Below are positions 44,766 to 60,124 of a DNA stretch of 64,000 nucleotides, in pieces. Position numbers and translations under genes: made by a program. Numbering within the stretch: the first letter of the stretch is position 1; each line of letters begins with the position of its first letter. This DNA comes from Dolomedes plantarius (taxonomy: Eukaryota; Arthropoda; Arachnida; Araneae; Dolomedidae), in NCBI GenBank assembly GCA_907164885.2, contig OU015490.1, forward strand, positions 214,813,885 through 214,877,884. The letters run 5' to 3'. Below the pieces are notes generated by a model. It did not search any database, was not told the origin of the DNA, and saw only the letters and a list, made by a program, of their open reading frames with translations.

Positions 44766-44767
<2 letters not shown>
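42965..44767 (-). mobile_element. Mariner-like element with ~230-bp inverted repeats
   Basis: 1,803 bp; starts CCGGGTGGCCATAATTAAAC at both ends (right end reversed). The repeats extend to about 43195 and from 44541 with ~90% match. TA arrays lie directly on both sides. Confidence 0.88.
43187..44305 (-). pseudogene. Mariner-like DDxD transposase, frameshifted
   Basis: ATG at 44305 gives MSPSLVERALLVKFFYLNQC, an HTH start. A frame change before KMRKVNGPVSVNG leads to the second HTH and catalytic domain: RGRKPVPQDTIEAV, MPYSTVWKILRKI, WKILWGDEAYFYL (D1) and MQDGAPPHVA (D2). A frameshift after LLRQ moves SPELTPCDIWLWGYLK (D3 in PCD) to another frame, and a third change precedes the C-terminus LHRLQYVV-type, HIEPHLNAK, stop at 43187. 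D2 to D3 is about 42-43 residues, not the mariner 34. The family is common in arthropods. This copy is dead. Confidence 0.85.

Positions 44768-44811
<44 letters not shown>
44768..44811. repeat. (TA)n microsatellite
   Basis: Pure TA. Confidence 0.97.
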
Positions 44812-44815
<4 letters not shown>

Positions 44816-46004
44816 AAGAAGAATAGTAAGGAAAAAGTACATAAATACATATAATAAGTGAAATATTCATTGAGTTGGGATCATCACAATGTTATATCAG
44901 GCTGCAATTTGAGTTTGTATCGTTGCAAATTAGAAAAAAAAAACATTTTTAACATATTTGCTCAAAAACACAGTTATTTTTACTTTTGTAGAATTCATGC
45001 TTATTATTAGGATTAGGTAGTTTAAAAAAAAGCCCATATGATTTGCGAATTGTTCCTTGTGTCACATTTGAAGTAGACTTAATCAGTAACTACTCAGTAA
45101 TTTGAAAAAGCGAGATTTGTCTCTACTACTAGTATAAATTGATAGGGATGCAGGGATTGTATCCAAGAACGAGAAGAAAAAAAGAAAAAAAAAGTGTTTA
45201 GATCTTTTTAAAGGAATGCTTTTCTGGCTCAAATTCAGAGTATTCTGGCCCGGAAACTACGTTAATAATCAGGAAATAATGCGATGGATCAACATGTGTG
45301 GACGTATACAACAAGGGGAATACGATGAATTCTGCCTAAGGATAATTTTTCCGAAATAAAAAACAATATATCAGTGTAAGTGATAATATTATTTGGTCAA
45401 ATGTAAACACTTGGAACAGAAAGCTTTATTTTGAATTTTTTGTGATATTACTGCAGCAACGCACGTGCAGTGTTACCTTTTGCAAACTTACGTGTGGAAA
45501 GTATAACAGGCAATATACGGAGAGGATGACGTGGTTATCACATAGTAAAAAGAAAGCACTGTGGTACATCTACTAAATACACGATGTATCAGAATGGACT
45601 CCCCCATTTTAAAGGGATGCAAAACGCAAACGAAACAATTTATAAATTTTATAGAAAATATTATATGCATTGATATGCTTAAAAATCAGTGTTAGAGGAT
45701 TCATCGGTACATTGTTAATTTAATAAAGTCAAGCATGCAGTTAGGCACTAATAACCTTAAATTATGTTTTATGAAAAGTAAAAGAGAAATACTCACCGGT
45801 CAGAAATTATCTTCGTAATCTATTTTAGGCGTTAGGCACTGTTTAAACAAACACACATCGCGTCAATAATAGCTAAATGCCTTGTTAATTGCCTTGGTAA
45901 AAATTATCATTGGTTACTATTTGCAATCAATGTGTTTAAAATAAATCATAAACATAATCATTTAAGGAATTTAATGAAAAGTGAGAGCATTAATATTCAA
46001 ATAG

Positions 46005-46009
<5 letters not shown>
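44812..46009. other. No recognisable gene
   Basis: AT-rich, nothing recognised. (TA)n from 46010 to 46053 follows. Confidence 0.5.
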
Positions 46010-46053
<44 letters not shown>

Positions 46054-46058
<5 letters not shown>

Positions 46059-48060
46059 GAGAGCTCGTTAATTCGAACTCGGTTAAATCGAACTTTCGGT
46101 TAATTCGAACTAATCCAAAGGCCCCTAAAAACTTGTACTGGAATTAATGTTAAAAGTATCTCATTAATTTGAACTAAATTTTTATCACTTCGGTTAATTC
46201 GAACTAAAAATTTGACAAAAAAATTCTTTTTCCTCGTTTAACGGAGAAAATACACTTCGTTTTTTTATTTTGTGTATCAAAATCATCTGTATTTATTTTC
46301 TGTGTAAGGAGGCACATGCCTGCATTCCTAGACCATTGCTTTTCCGCTAAACGTTAGTGGCTGTTGTCCTTATCAGTGCTTAACGGACAAAGCAATTTTC
46401 CGTTTTTTGTATCGATTTTCTTAGAATTTCAGAAAAACCCAGTCTTTACTACAGATTCTAGGGAGATGCGTCAGTTATGCCTGCAGTGCAGCCAAGTTAA
46501 TGTGATCTAGTTTTTCTTCCTGAGGGTGTGGTGTGAACGTGTAAAAATTCATGATGTCTACACGTGGAAAGTACAAAACCCTAATTTTGGATACAAAGGT
46601 AGAAGTAGAGAATAGAGAATGTAAAACAGCTGACTATGAAAGTATAAAGTTAGCAGCGGACTATGAAATAAAAAAAAATCCTTGTCAACTTATTTGAAAA
46701 CCAAGGAGTCAATTTTAGATTTCATGGGAAAAATCAAAATTTGCTAGATGAAGGAAACGCATGATAAATGCGTCCCAAGAAGATCTAGAAAAAGCTCTAC
46801 TGCTATGGTTCCAGGATGTTAGATCTCGAAATTTTCCGAAAAATGGACTCCTATTGCAAACGAAGGCTGGTGAATTGGCAAGTCGATTGGGTATTGAAGA
46901 TTTTAAATGCAGTGATGGATGGCTTTCTCGATTTAAGTCAAGGCACAATATTTCTTATCAAACTGTATGTGGGCACAGCTTTGATGTAAAAGAAGACGTA
47001 TGCACTAATTTCGGTAGTAAACTGCCAGGGCTTTTCTCTACTTACATGCCGAAAGATATTTTTAATGGGGACGAAACTGAATTTTTTTATAAACTCCTGC
47101 CAAACAAGACATTACATTTTACAGGGGATGTTTGCTTAGGAGGTAAAAGCAGTAGAGAGAGCATTACAGCTTTAGTTTGTGCTAATATGGATGGGAGCGA
47201 AAAGCTTAAATTATTAGTGATTGGAAAATTCAAGAATCCACGAAGTCTTAAAGGAATTAAAACACTGCCAGTTGATTATGTATCCAATACAAAAGCATGG
47301 ATGACACAAAACATCTTCAGTACCTGGTTAATAATCAATAGATAAGCAGCTTTCAAGGCAAAAGCGTAAAATTCTCTTATTTGTGGATAAGGCAACTTGC
47401 CACAATAAACTTCCAGAACTGAGCTCCACACAGGTTGAATATTTGCCGCCAAAATCAACTGCGAAGCTACAATCAATAGATCAAGGAATCATCCAGAATC
47501 TTAAAACAAATTATTGTAAAATACTCTTAAATTATTTTTTCTTTAGATTGTGGTGAAAGTTACTACATTACTCTGCTGACAGCTATAAATGATCTATACG
47601 CCGCATGATGTTAAAGAAAGCTCAATTAGTAATTGCTTTCGTCATGCTGAATTCATGCATTCCGAAGAGAACAATCCTATCGAAGAATGTGACGATATTG
47701 ATACAGATTTTCTTGATTTAAAAAAATTTAACCGTGATAACGTTACTTTTTCTGATTATGTAAGGATAGATGAAGACGTGGAAGTATGTGGAAAACTGAT
47801 CGACGATGACATAATAAAAGCTATCCGAGAAGACGAAATAGAACAGACATTCTCGAAATCAGAAGAAAATGCAGAGACTGTTGAGCGTCCTAATGATCAA
47901 GCCATAATGGACTCTATTAAAACTCTGAATGTTTATTCAGATGGAACCTTCCTCTGAAAATGGTTTGAAATATTTACTTCAAATCGAGAAGCTGAACAAT
48001 ATAGGCATCATAAACAAAACCAAAGAGACATTTTACAGTTTTTTTCAAAAAGTTAAATCT
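46054..48060 (+). mobile_element. Pogo/Tigger element, right end lost
   Basis: The left end AGTGAGAGCTCGTTAATTCG carries repeated GTTAATTCGAACT motifs (46070-46205) typical of Tigger subterminal repeats. A transposase pseudogene follows. The right inverted repeat is missing: at ~48060 the sequence joins a mariner 3' half. Confidence 0.8.
46554..48056 (+). pseudogene. Tigger (CENP-B-type) transposase
   Basis: MMSTRGKYKTLILDTKVEVE is the psq-type HTH start. After stops and a frame change it resumes with LEKALLLWFQDVRSRNFPKN and WLSRFKSRHNIS (CENP-B HTH). IFNGDETEFFYKLLPNKTL carries D1. A frame change at ~47345 leads to KILLFVDKATCHNKLPEL (D2) and STAKLQSIDQGIIQNLK (D3). An acidic tail (47589-47957) ends with RDILQFFSKS, the usual FF-containing C-terminus. 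At least four disruptions. Confidence 0.85.
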
Positions 48061-48593
48061 CTGTCATTTCGTGGATTTTGCATTTTTTAATTATTCACCA
48101 CGAATTTGTTCTTGAAAATGAAACAATTAATCAGTATTTTTACAAGGAGGTGCTTTTTCGTTCGAGAAAAATGTTAAGACAAGTTAGGAAGGAACTGTTT
48201 GATTCTGAGCAATGGTGTCATTTGCACGATAATGCTAGACCCCATACAGCAATTTCTGTACAACAATATCGTTCTAAGCATTCAATTACAGTGATAAATC
48301 ACTCACCATATTATCTCGAATTATCTCCAGCTGATATTTTTCTTTTTACGAAGCAAAGATGGCAATGAAAGGACAGAGATTTGAAAACGCCTCGGATATT
48401 AAATCAAATGTTACTCGTATTTAGCGAACGGTTAGTTCCAACGCCTATAAACAGTGTTTCGATGACTTGAGGAAACGTTGGAAAATTTTTATAGACTCAT
48501 TTTGCTATTATTTTGAAGGAGATAAATTTATTTGAAAGTGAGTCATATTTTTCTTATTTATAAAACATTGTCCGGCTACTTTATAGGTGGACC

Positions 48594-48595
<2 letters not shown>
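48060..48595 (+). pseudogene. Mariner (DD34D) transposase, 3' half
   Basis: IIHHEFVLENETINQYFYKE, then WCHLHDNARPHTA (D2) and LSPADIFLF (D3), with 34 residues between D2 and D3, the mariner signature. After a short disruption MKGQRFENASDIKSN, a stop, AYKQCFDDLRKRWKIFIDSF and FEGDKFI end the protein. The 3' terminal repeat-like TACTTTATAGGTGGACCTTG reaches 48595. The first half, including D1, is absent. Confidence 0.85.
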
Positions 48596-48630
<35 letters not shown>

Positions 48631-48631
48631 C

Positions 48632-48704
<73 letters not shown>
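48596..48704. repeat. (TA)n microsatellite
   Basis: TA array with TACATACATAAA interruption. Confidence 0.97.
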
Positions 48705-48707
<3 letters not shown>

Positions 48708-49394
48708 TTAAAGAATGTTATTATTTACCTCCCAGAGACATTGCGTCTGACAGAGACTCGAGAAATATGTATAAATTAAAACATTCAAATAACGTCGATT
48801 ATTGCATACACTTCAGTATTGTGTAAACCTCCCTTCCCCTACTCATGGAACTTAACACAATCTCATTCCAGCTATTTTAATATTATTTCATTTGATACCT
48901 CTTTCGATGAAATATACAAGAGTTTGCACTCACTCGTAATTGCCAGCTTAATGCATTAAATAACGGAACAAATGGTCCCATAAGTGCTTGTAATTGATAA
49001 CAAAGTAATTTCAGTATTTGAACTTAATTACGAGTAACGAAAGCAATACTCCCTTGCACCCAATTAAGAATTAAATTTGAAAATAGTTTTAGTTCTTTAG
49101 TTAACGAGATATTAAAATTGTTAAATATGGATGTTTCTCACTTCTAATCGTTTAACGAGTTAGGACATTACAGAACCATGGTTTAATTTGATATCATTAA
49201 GTTTATACTAAAAGATGAAAGAAAAGTTAACTCCGACAGTTGAAGCATTGGGATGTTTGCTAGCCTTGAAAGTAGCTAAAAATAGAATCAAATATGTATT
49301 CCTGTCTATAATTCTAAATGAAATGATAATACTGATTAGTATTTTATTCAAAGTAAAATTCGAAGTTTAGAATGACGAACCAATGATTAGTAAA
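48705..49394. other. No recognisable gene
   Basis: AT-rich spacer. Confidence 0.5.
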
Positions 49395-49711
49395 TGTTGC
49401 GGATGGTTTGTAGGTGCGGTGCTTAGCGTTAAAAAGGAAACTGAGATAAATTACGAAAAGTTATATTTACAAAAAATATTTACAATTTAAGTATTGAGTT
49501 TGCGTTAACATAGTAAAAGGTTGCGGTGACAAAATAAGACGCTCCGTATGGAGCGGTGCGAAGTTGCATCTAGAGACAAAGGGGTCTTCTAGTGAAGTGT
49601 TCGAAGGGGACTGAAGTTCAATGACCGGAGCTGGAGATAAGAGTCAGCGAGCGCCTCCTGCTGGAAGCACAGAGCGGTGTGGGTGGAACATTCTCCCACC
49701 CTATCAGGACC

Positions 49712-51400
49712 TTAGTTCTGATATAAAGGAAGAGGAGAAAGTTTGGTGATTGAACGTTTTACAACGTTGTTTTGAGTTTTAACTGTAGCGACTCGAACCA
49801 GATTGTCCTTGCCAGGATGAGTTTCTAGGATCCTTCCTAGTTGCCAGGAACCTGGAGGAGCATCATCTTTTATGAGTTAGATGTCATCTTCTTTAAGATT
49901 CGGCTGAGAGGACTGCCACTTCTTCCGCTGTTGTAGATAGTGCAAATAAGAATGCCTCCACTGTTTCCAGAAAACTCTTGTGATGTTTTGGACGAGCGTC
50001 CATCTGCTAGCTAGTGGAGGAGAAGAGAAGGTTTTATCAGGTACAGAAGTGAGCAAAACTCCTGTAAGGAAATGGGATGGGGTAAGTGCGGTAATAGAGT
50101 CAATATCCGAGTTTTTAATGTATGTAAGAGGTCGTGAATTTATTAAAGCTTTTATCTGGATGAGTAGAGTTGATAATTCTTCAAACGTTAGGAGAGTTTC
50201 TCCCATCACTCTTTTAAGGTGAAATTTTACTGAGCGCACTCCTGCTTCCTAAATTCCTCCAAAATGAGGAGAACCAGGTGGAGTGAAATGCCACTCGATA
50301 GAAGTGTTGGCTAGGTGGTGAGCAATTGATTCATTTTCAGGCAATGAGCGCCACATTTGTTGCATTTCATTGAGTTTTCGTCGAGCACTCACAAAATTGG
50401 TAGCATTATCGTTATGAATGTGATGAGGGGCACCACGACAAGCACTGAAACGGCGAAGAGCAGCTATAAATGATTCAGCTGTCAAATCACTGACTGCTTC
50501 AAAATGAACAGCTTTAGTCGATAAACAAAGGAATGAAGCTATATATCCCTTGGTAGTTTTAGAACCTCGACCTTTACTAAACTTTATGGAGATTGGACCG
50601 GCGCAATCAATGCCGCAGTAGAAAAAAGGTCGTTCCAGAGTTACTCGAGAATTAGGTAAATTACCCATCAGTTGTGTTTTTGTGGAAGTCTTGAATCTGT
50701 GACATTTTAAGCATTTGTTTATACATTTATTAATTAATTTTCTTCCACCAATGATCCAGTATGATTGCCGTATGATGTGCGCTAACAATGTTGGGCCAGC
50801 ATGTAGATAGGCTACATGCCGTTCTTTGATGAAAAGTTCGCTACAATTTAATCAGAAACAGGATGTTTCTGATTAAATTGCAGTTGCGAGTTCTGTAATC
50901 GACCTCCCACCCGTAAGAGACCGTTTTCGTCTACAAATGGGTAAAGGGAGCGTAATTGACTTTTATTTGGTACAGGTTCTTGATTTTTGATGCATTTTAT
51001 GTCTTTATGAAAATATCTATTTTGAACAGAACGGATAACTGTTTCTTCGGCTTGTTTGATTTCTGAAAAGGTGAGTGTCGTAGATTGATCTTGGAGATTT
51101 TCTGACGATCTTTTACAATTTTTAATAAACCTTTTGCAGTAAGCTACAATGCGAATTATTTTAGCCAAGAAAGAGAATTTTTCGAAAAACTCATCTACTA
51201 AAATATTTGAAGTGTGGAGGTGAAGGCTAAAGATTGGGTCACCTCTTTGCTCAGTCTTCACTTCATCCTCGGTTTCTTTTGAATTTGTTTTATTCTTAGG
51301 CCAGTAAAATGCATCTAATTGTAGCCACTGTGGACCTCGTTAATTTTCCCTCAGCTTTTTAAAAGAACTGAGAACTGCTTCTGAGAAGGCATTAGCATAT
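49712..51400 (-). pseudogene. BEL/Pao linker, integrase and C-terminal domain, decayed
   Basis: In order: GPQWLQLDAFYWP, GLLRVGGRL (linker), CLKCHRFKT (zinc finger), FFYCGIDCAGPISIKF (D1), HIHNDNATNFVSA (D2) and HFGGI-stop-EAGVRS (E). Then come LINSRPLTYI, LTPSHFLTGVLL, RVFWKQWRHSYL and LVRVATVKTQ, ending at 49712. Stops interrupt at 50249 just before the catalytic glutamate and at 49877. A 17-bp perfect inverted repeat at 50844-50880 breaks the frame after NQKHPVSD. Confidence 0.85.
50844..50880. repeat. Perfect 17-bp hairpin inside integrase relic
   Basis: CAATTTAATCAGAAACA, loop GGA, TGTTTCTGATTAAATTG. Perfect match of all 17 pairs. Confidence 0.9.
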
Positions 51401-51421
51401 CATTTATTTAATTCTTTATCC

Positions 51422-51423
<2 letters not shown>

Positions 51424-51499
<76 letters not shown>
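51424..51499. repeat. (TA)n microsatellite
   Basis: Pure TA, separates BEL/Pao relic and pogo-like element. Confidence 0.97.
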
Positions 51500-51502
<3 letters not shown>

Positions 51503-52995
51503 GAAAGTAGGGTAAGATAACGAACTCGGTATTTCTCCGACGCAATCATATATAGCAGCACCTGTCCAGGCAACTCTTAAGTCTCTAGTATTGGGTTATG
51601 ACGCCCACTACATGTAATATAAGTTGAGATCGTTTTGTGAGTAGTGTCGACTGAAATCTATTTCTTTAATATGTGTTTGTAAATTTTGGACAAGGAAGGT
51701 CCAAAAGCAAGGAATTACCCGACTATGGTAAGTAATTTTTCTCATCCATTTTTCGCTCTCAAAATACAACTCGTAACGTTAAAAATCATGTATGTTATAG
51801 TTTATTTACGATAAGCTTGGATACTGATAAACAAGTTGAAATCGAAAATGCCGTTGTGGGGTAAGATGACCAGGAGCCTACCTTAGAATTAGTACTGTCC
51901 AGATTGCTGTGAACGGATTCAGAGCTACTGTCATTGAACCTCTAGACAGCAATATTTTCACAGACGAAGATTTTCACTCTTCATATACCACTGATCTTGC
52001 TGAAAACAACCAATTATCCTACCATTTGTCAGCAGCACATTTCATCGGCCTTTCCTCCTGAACCTACCATTTCGTCAACCCTAGCTCCACAGCCATCAAC
52101 TGCCTCAGCTCTTCCTCCACTTCCGATGGCCAGCAAGAAAACAACCAGGAAACCAAGGAAGAAACTGCGCTCTTACCTCATTTCTGGATCTCCTGTAAAA
52201 CAAGCTCTTGAAAAAAAGAAGAAAGAAAAACAATTGATGGAACTGAAACGATAGGAAAGATTGAAAAGGAAAGCTGAAACATTAGTGTCAAAGAAAGCCA
52301 AATGTTTACCGATAACACCTAGAAAAAGACGGAAAACTAGAATGCGTCAACGGGATTACTGGTCATCTGATGAATCATCACAAGAAGTTCCATATGTGGA
52401 GGACGACGACTATGGTACTGAAACATTATTGGAAAAAGACTGCATTATTTGCGGGGAGGAGGGGAAGGACGAATTATGGTATCAGTGTTTCAGGTGCAAA
52501 TCTTGGGCACATGCTCAATGTTCCGGCTGAGATGATAATGAAGCGTAAGACAGACCCTTTTGTATATGAACATTATTACCTATGTTTTTTTCTTAATTTT
52601 TGTATCTAATTCTTTAAGTTTTTGTTTCATTATGGGTAATCTGTCATTGCATTTTTAGTGTTATCTGTACCTTTTTCACTAAGTACCTAAGTGAAATTGT
52701 TTCTCAGCATTTTTGAAAATAAACCATTATATCTTGATTTATATTGTTATCGATTCGTCATCTTACCCACAGCCCTTAGTCATCTTACCCCACCTAATAG
52801 GTAAGATGTTGAAAATTATTTTCTTGGGGGAACGGGATATTTTGCCATCTTCCAAGAGGAGATGAAATCGTTTCAATTTTTTTTATAAAACATAAATGTT
52901 GAAAGAAGTCTTTCTGTAAATTCCAGGTTTTTAAACCACTTATTGAATTCAGAAAAAATATTTGAAGCTTAAGCTCGTCATCTTACCCCACCTTC

Positions 52996-52998
<3 letters not shown>
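51500..52998 (+). mobile_element. Pogo-like element, internally deleted
   Basis: 1,499 bp; inverted repeats GGGGAAAGTAGGGTAAGATA / GGGGAAGGTGGGGTAAGATG continuing ACGA; TA at 51498-51499 and 52999-53000, and TA arrays on both sides. The core motif GGGTAAGATGA recurs inside near 51856, 52758, 52777 and 52800. Only the 3' part of a transposase gene remains. Confidence 0.8.
51905..52560 (+). pseudogene. Pogo-like transposase C-terminus with cysteine finger
   Basis: [20 protein letters not shown] matches the GFxxTGIxPxxxxxF segment at the end of pogo-type DDE domains. After a frame change, a Pro/Ser-rich then Lys/Arg-rich linker (SKKTTRKPRKKLRSYLISGS) has one in-frame TAG (52252-52254). It ends with CIICGEEGKDELWYQCFRC then KSWAHAQC, a C-x2-C...W..C-x2-C-x2-W-x-H-x2-C finger resembling a short PHD-type domain. 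The catalytic domain is deleted. Confidence 0.7.

Positions 52999-53078
<80 letters not shown>
52999..53078. repeat. (TA)n microsatellite
   Basis: Pure TA. Confidence 0.97.
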
Positions 53079-53084
<6 letters not shown>

Positions 53085-53991
53085 CATAAGTAAATAATAT
53101 AATTTCAAATTGTTAAATTAGTTATGTTTGTGATATTAGTATGACATAACATAACAATCAGCTAAAATATCTATGAGGTTTTTTTTTTTCTTGCTAGTAT
53201 ATCAAAACGTATATGTTTAATAAATATATACATTGTAACATGACAAATAAAATAAGACAGAATAACATATGATATTATCTTTACTTTGACGTTTCATATC
53301 TCGGTAGGCATATAGCACACTGTTAATTGCCTCTATTGTTATCTCTCTTGACAAACCTCTACTCTTAAATTATTTGTTCAAAAATATTCCCTTACACTAT
53401 TGGAAAGGCATATAAAAAATACGTTCAATTAGAAATAAAGGCAATTTTCTGTTTAATTTTACATTAACAAACATATACAAAATATGTACGGCTCTATACA
53501 TAAATATAAAGTATATTTATATATAGAGGAATATACATAAATATTTTATATTCCCTCAAATAAGGAAATTATGTTTTTCGTACAATCTAGTATAACATCA
53601 GACTGATTTAATCAAAGTAATACTTATATGCAGTGTACTGGCTTCATATATTATTTTTAACTCATAAATTTCTCGCCTACCGATAACATTATTCTGTTTC
53701 ATCAAATCAATCATCAGTTAAGGCTTTTGCCAATGAAACGTTTCTCATTAATATCGGATGAAAATTCAATATTACAGATTAATATTTGATCACAGTCATA
53801 TCATCCTTTCATCCGTTACCGATGAATATTTTCTCACCAATCGATCGGTTTGCGCAGTTTCCCCGTGACATTTAATGTGACTATCACACTATGAGAATAT
53901 GAGAAATGTGACTACAGATTTTTCACTGTTACTTACACAGCATAAATCATTGCAAACAATGAAACAAGCATTATTGTACTTCTCTTAATGC

Positions 53992-53996
<5 letters not shown>
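53079..53996. other. No recognisable gene
   Basis: AT-rich; nothing recognised. (TA)n 53997-54056 follows. Confidence 0.5.
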
Positions 53997-57142
<3,146 letters not shown>

Positions 57143-57535
57143 ACCCAACAAACACAGAGGCATCGGGCCGGGGTCGGAAGATTCCGGCCAGCCGATTTCA
57201 CCACTGCCGGGCCGGCGCATTAGGTCAGTATCGTTTCCGTCACGGCTGTGTCCTCTCGCCCGCGACTACCCCGTCGACTTCTGGGCCGCTTCCGGTAGGA
57301 ATCGAGCCATCGTTCATCCGACTGCGAACCGTTAGGCAGCCGCGATTAAGCCATCGATGATAGCCGCGATTAAGCCATCGACAGATAGCCGGAGCGTAAC
57401 CGGAGGTTGACGGGCCGGTTACGGGAGCAATAATTGGTGTCGACATACCGTCATCTACCCATCCCGTAAACAGCAATGTGCCGTAGGTCCGGGCATCATG
57501 CCAGCATTCTACCAGAATCGGACCGCCGGCATTTT
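57143..57535. repeat. GC-rich repeat island, unclassified
   Basis: About 390 bases of much higher GC than anything around it, starting ACCCAACAAACACAGAGGCA and ending near CGGACCGCCGGCATTTTTTT. AGCCGCGATTAAGCCATCGA occurs twice in tandem (57341-57380). No long open frame with a known motif, no tRNA boxes and no LTR ends recognised. The T-run at the right edge could be a tail. Confidence 0.5.
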
Positions 57536-60124
57536 TTTAAAGTTTTGCGTAGGACCCTTTCGTTTATATGCTTATTTTTATTTAATACATTGACGAATAA
57601 CCTCTGATATCAACCCTTTCACTTTTATTATTTTTTTTTGCCTTCATATTTCTAGTATTCTTGCCAGTTTTGCCTTATGTATTTTTAGGTATTACCAAAT
57701 ACTAATCTTTGTTATTACCTAAAAATTTTCATTTGAATCACATGTTTACTTGTTAGAACAAAACCTCCTTTTGTATTAAGATACATTTACCCAAATTTGA
57801 AAGTTAAGATAACATTAATACCAACCATTAAAGCTAAATCATCTTTCCATTCGATCTAAGGTTCCCGTTTTTTTTTTTTTTTAATGTCATAATAAAAATT
57901 GAACGATTTATCAAACTAAGAAGTATTGAAAAGTAGAGTTCTTTATAAACTTGCTTATCACTAAAATAAAAAAGGGGAATATGACCCCTTTACATATAAC
58001 TTTGGGCTAAGTTCTTATTTATTTTGAACAGTATGAATAAAGATTTTTCCGATGACACAAAAGTTTACCTAAAGTTTTAATAACAATCTAACATACATGA
58101 TGTTATCTAAAAAGTTCTCATCCTTCAAGATTTTAAAGCTGAAACTGAGAAATAAAATTATATAAATGCACAATGACCAATAATTTAATAACTTAGGGAT
58201 GAAAAATGGAATAACCTTTTGCATCTATATATGATTAAGCAATAACAAAAAATAAAAACAATTATAATCATTAATATTCACATTTATACTGATATGTGCA
58301 TGAGTATTTTGCATCCTTTACGCACTCATGCATACTACATGATGGGGCATAAATCAGAATTATATGGTTTGTTGTGTTAAAAGTATGCATGATCTATAAG
58401 TATAAAATCAATAAAGTTCTGTTAGAATTTATAAAAATTATAGCATGAAATTGAACCTTCTTAGTTGGAATTGTGAAGTGTATATAAATATCCATAATAT
58501 GCTAAATTTTTTGTTTCTTAATATAAAGCCCAAGTTAACATACAGGCAAAATGTTTCCAATGCTGGATATATTATATTAAAAACATAAATAATGTTGTAA
58601 ATTTAAAAAAGTTTCATTGTAATAGTATAGCTGTTTTATGGATGAAGTTCTATGTAATGTAATATAAGAAATTGTAAGCAATTAAGAATGTCTGTTAAGT
58701 AATATTATGTTTATGTAAAGGTTTAATATATGGTAATTTAAAAGTTTTTTCCCCTCTCTTATGGCATGGCTCCTGTACAGTGATTCGCAATAAATATTTT
58801 GAAGAAAAATAGTAACTTTCTTTATTTTATAATTTTCTGCTTTGGTTGACTGGAGGTTGAGAAAGGAACAAAGTCTGTATGTTTAAAGAGAATACTTTGA
58901 TAGACATAATTATTCTAAGCATTCAAATATTTACTATATAATATACTACAAAATATCATTGATTCAGAACTATAATGAAAGGCCTTTTTTTTTTTTGGTT
59001 AATAATAAAATGCTGTCTATATTACCATTAAAACAATGAATAATGTATTTGGATAGCAGTCAAAATTATAGCACCATTGACTCTTTTTTAAAAATTTTTA
59101 GTATTTCAGATCTGGTATTATGAAATACATCAAATGTTCAAATGTTTTGATTATCTCATGGATTTCGTAGGCATTCATGAAAAGAAAATTTTAATGTTCA
59201 TACAAACTGATGAAAAAAAAAGTTAGGTTAGAAAGAAATTGTAGTGGATTTTATAAACAGATTAAGAACATCCTACTGTCATATTAAGTCTTTTTTTGTT
59301 ATTTTTTTTTACCAATTTCATTGTACTTATTTATTTTAAAACTTTTTTCATGCTACTAATTGTGTGGAAAAATATTTTTCTCTTACTTTAGGGAATACTG
59401 CATTTATATATCAATAATAATTGAAAATATCAATATATTCAATAGTTATATACATTATATATCAACAATTTTTAATATAAATAATATAACCACAAGTAAT
59501 ATTGGTTGCTTTTGACATTCTTTTAATTTAACAATCCTCTCAACTGCTTGTGTGTGACAAGGGGGAGTTCTTAATTTGAGTTGGGATGTTTGTTTATAGG
59601 CTTATGAGCTAATTCAGTGAATGAATGAATGAATTTTTGAGTAAAATATCATAGAAACAAATGTCAATTACATTAAATTACATCATATGGATCATAATTA
59701 TATTGTGCAATAATTTAATAATTATTAAAATTTAGATATCAAACTAATATTTCATTGATTTATCATACAATACATTGAACATGAAGAAAACTATCAAAGA
59801 AAATGTATAATGATGAACAAACCATTTACTTCCTTTGTCCATCTAAAATATTAACTGAAACACGAATCATCCGAACTGAATCCGAAACAAAATGTTTTTA
59901 TTTATACATACGAAAGTGCTCGTAAATGCCATAAGTATTGCTAATATAAGTATTAGTATTGCTAATTCAATACACTCAGTTCAGTATAATTTGATCTAAA
60001 ATACGGTCAATTCATATTATAACTTGGATTAAAACACTATCATATAACAGTAATAGAATAATTTTCACTATGTAAGGGTGTTAAATAAAATTTAAAGGCA
60101 ATAATTTAAGACTAACGAATGAAA
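57536..60124. other. Long AT-rich stretch free of recognisable elements
   Basis: About 2.6 kb without transposon motifs, unusual for this window. It has no open frame of note. AATAAA at about 58789 (plus strand) follows a CTCTCTTATGGCATGGCTCC block. A short inverted repeat TGCATGAGT/ACTCATGCA is at 58297-58335. Possible intron or UTR of a host gene; not provable here. Confidence 0.4.

Larger units (their letters stand above)
49395..51423 (-). mobile_element. Second BEL/Pao element, 5' part missing
   Basis: A 296-bp 3' LTR (49395-49690, on the minus strand TGTTCCACCC...ATCCGCAACA) is preceded by the purine-rich AGGGTGGGAGAA. Upstream are integrase and linker relics. The element stops at a (TA)n at 51424; gag, protease, RT and the 5' LTR are absent. 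It is a different family from the element at 19.6-25.6 kb. Confidence 0.85.
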
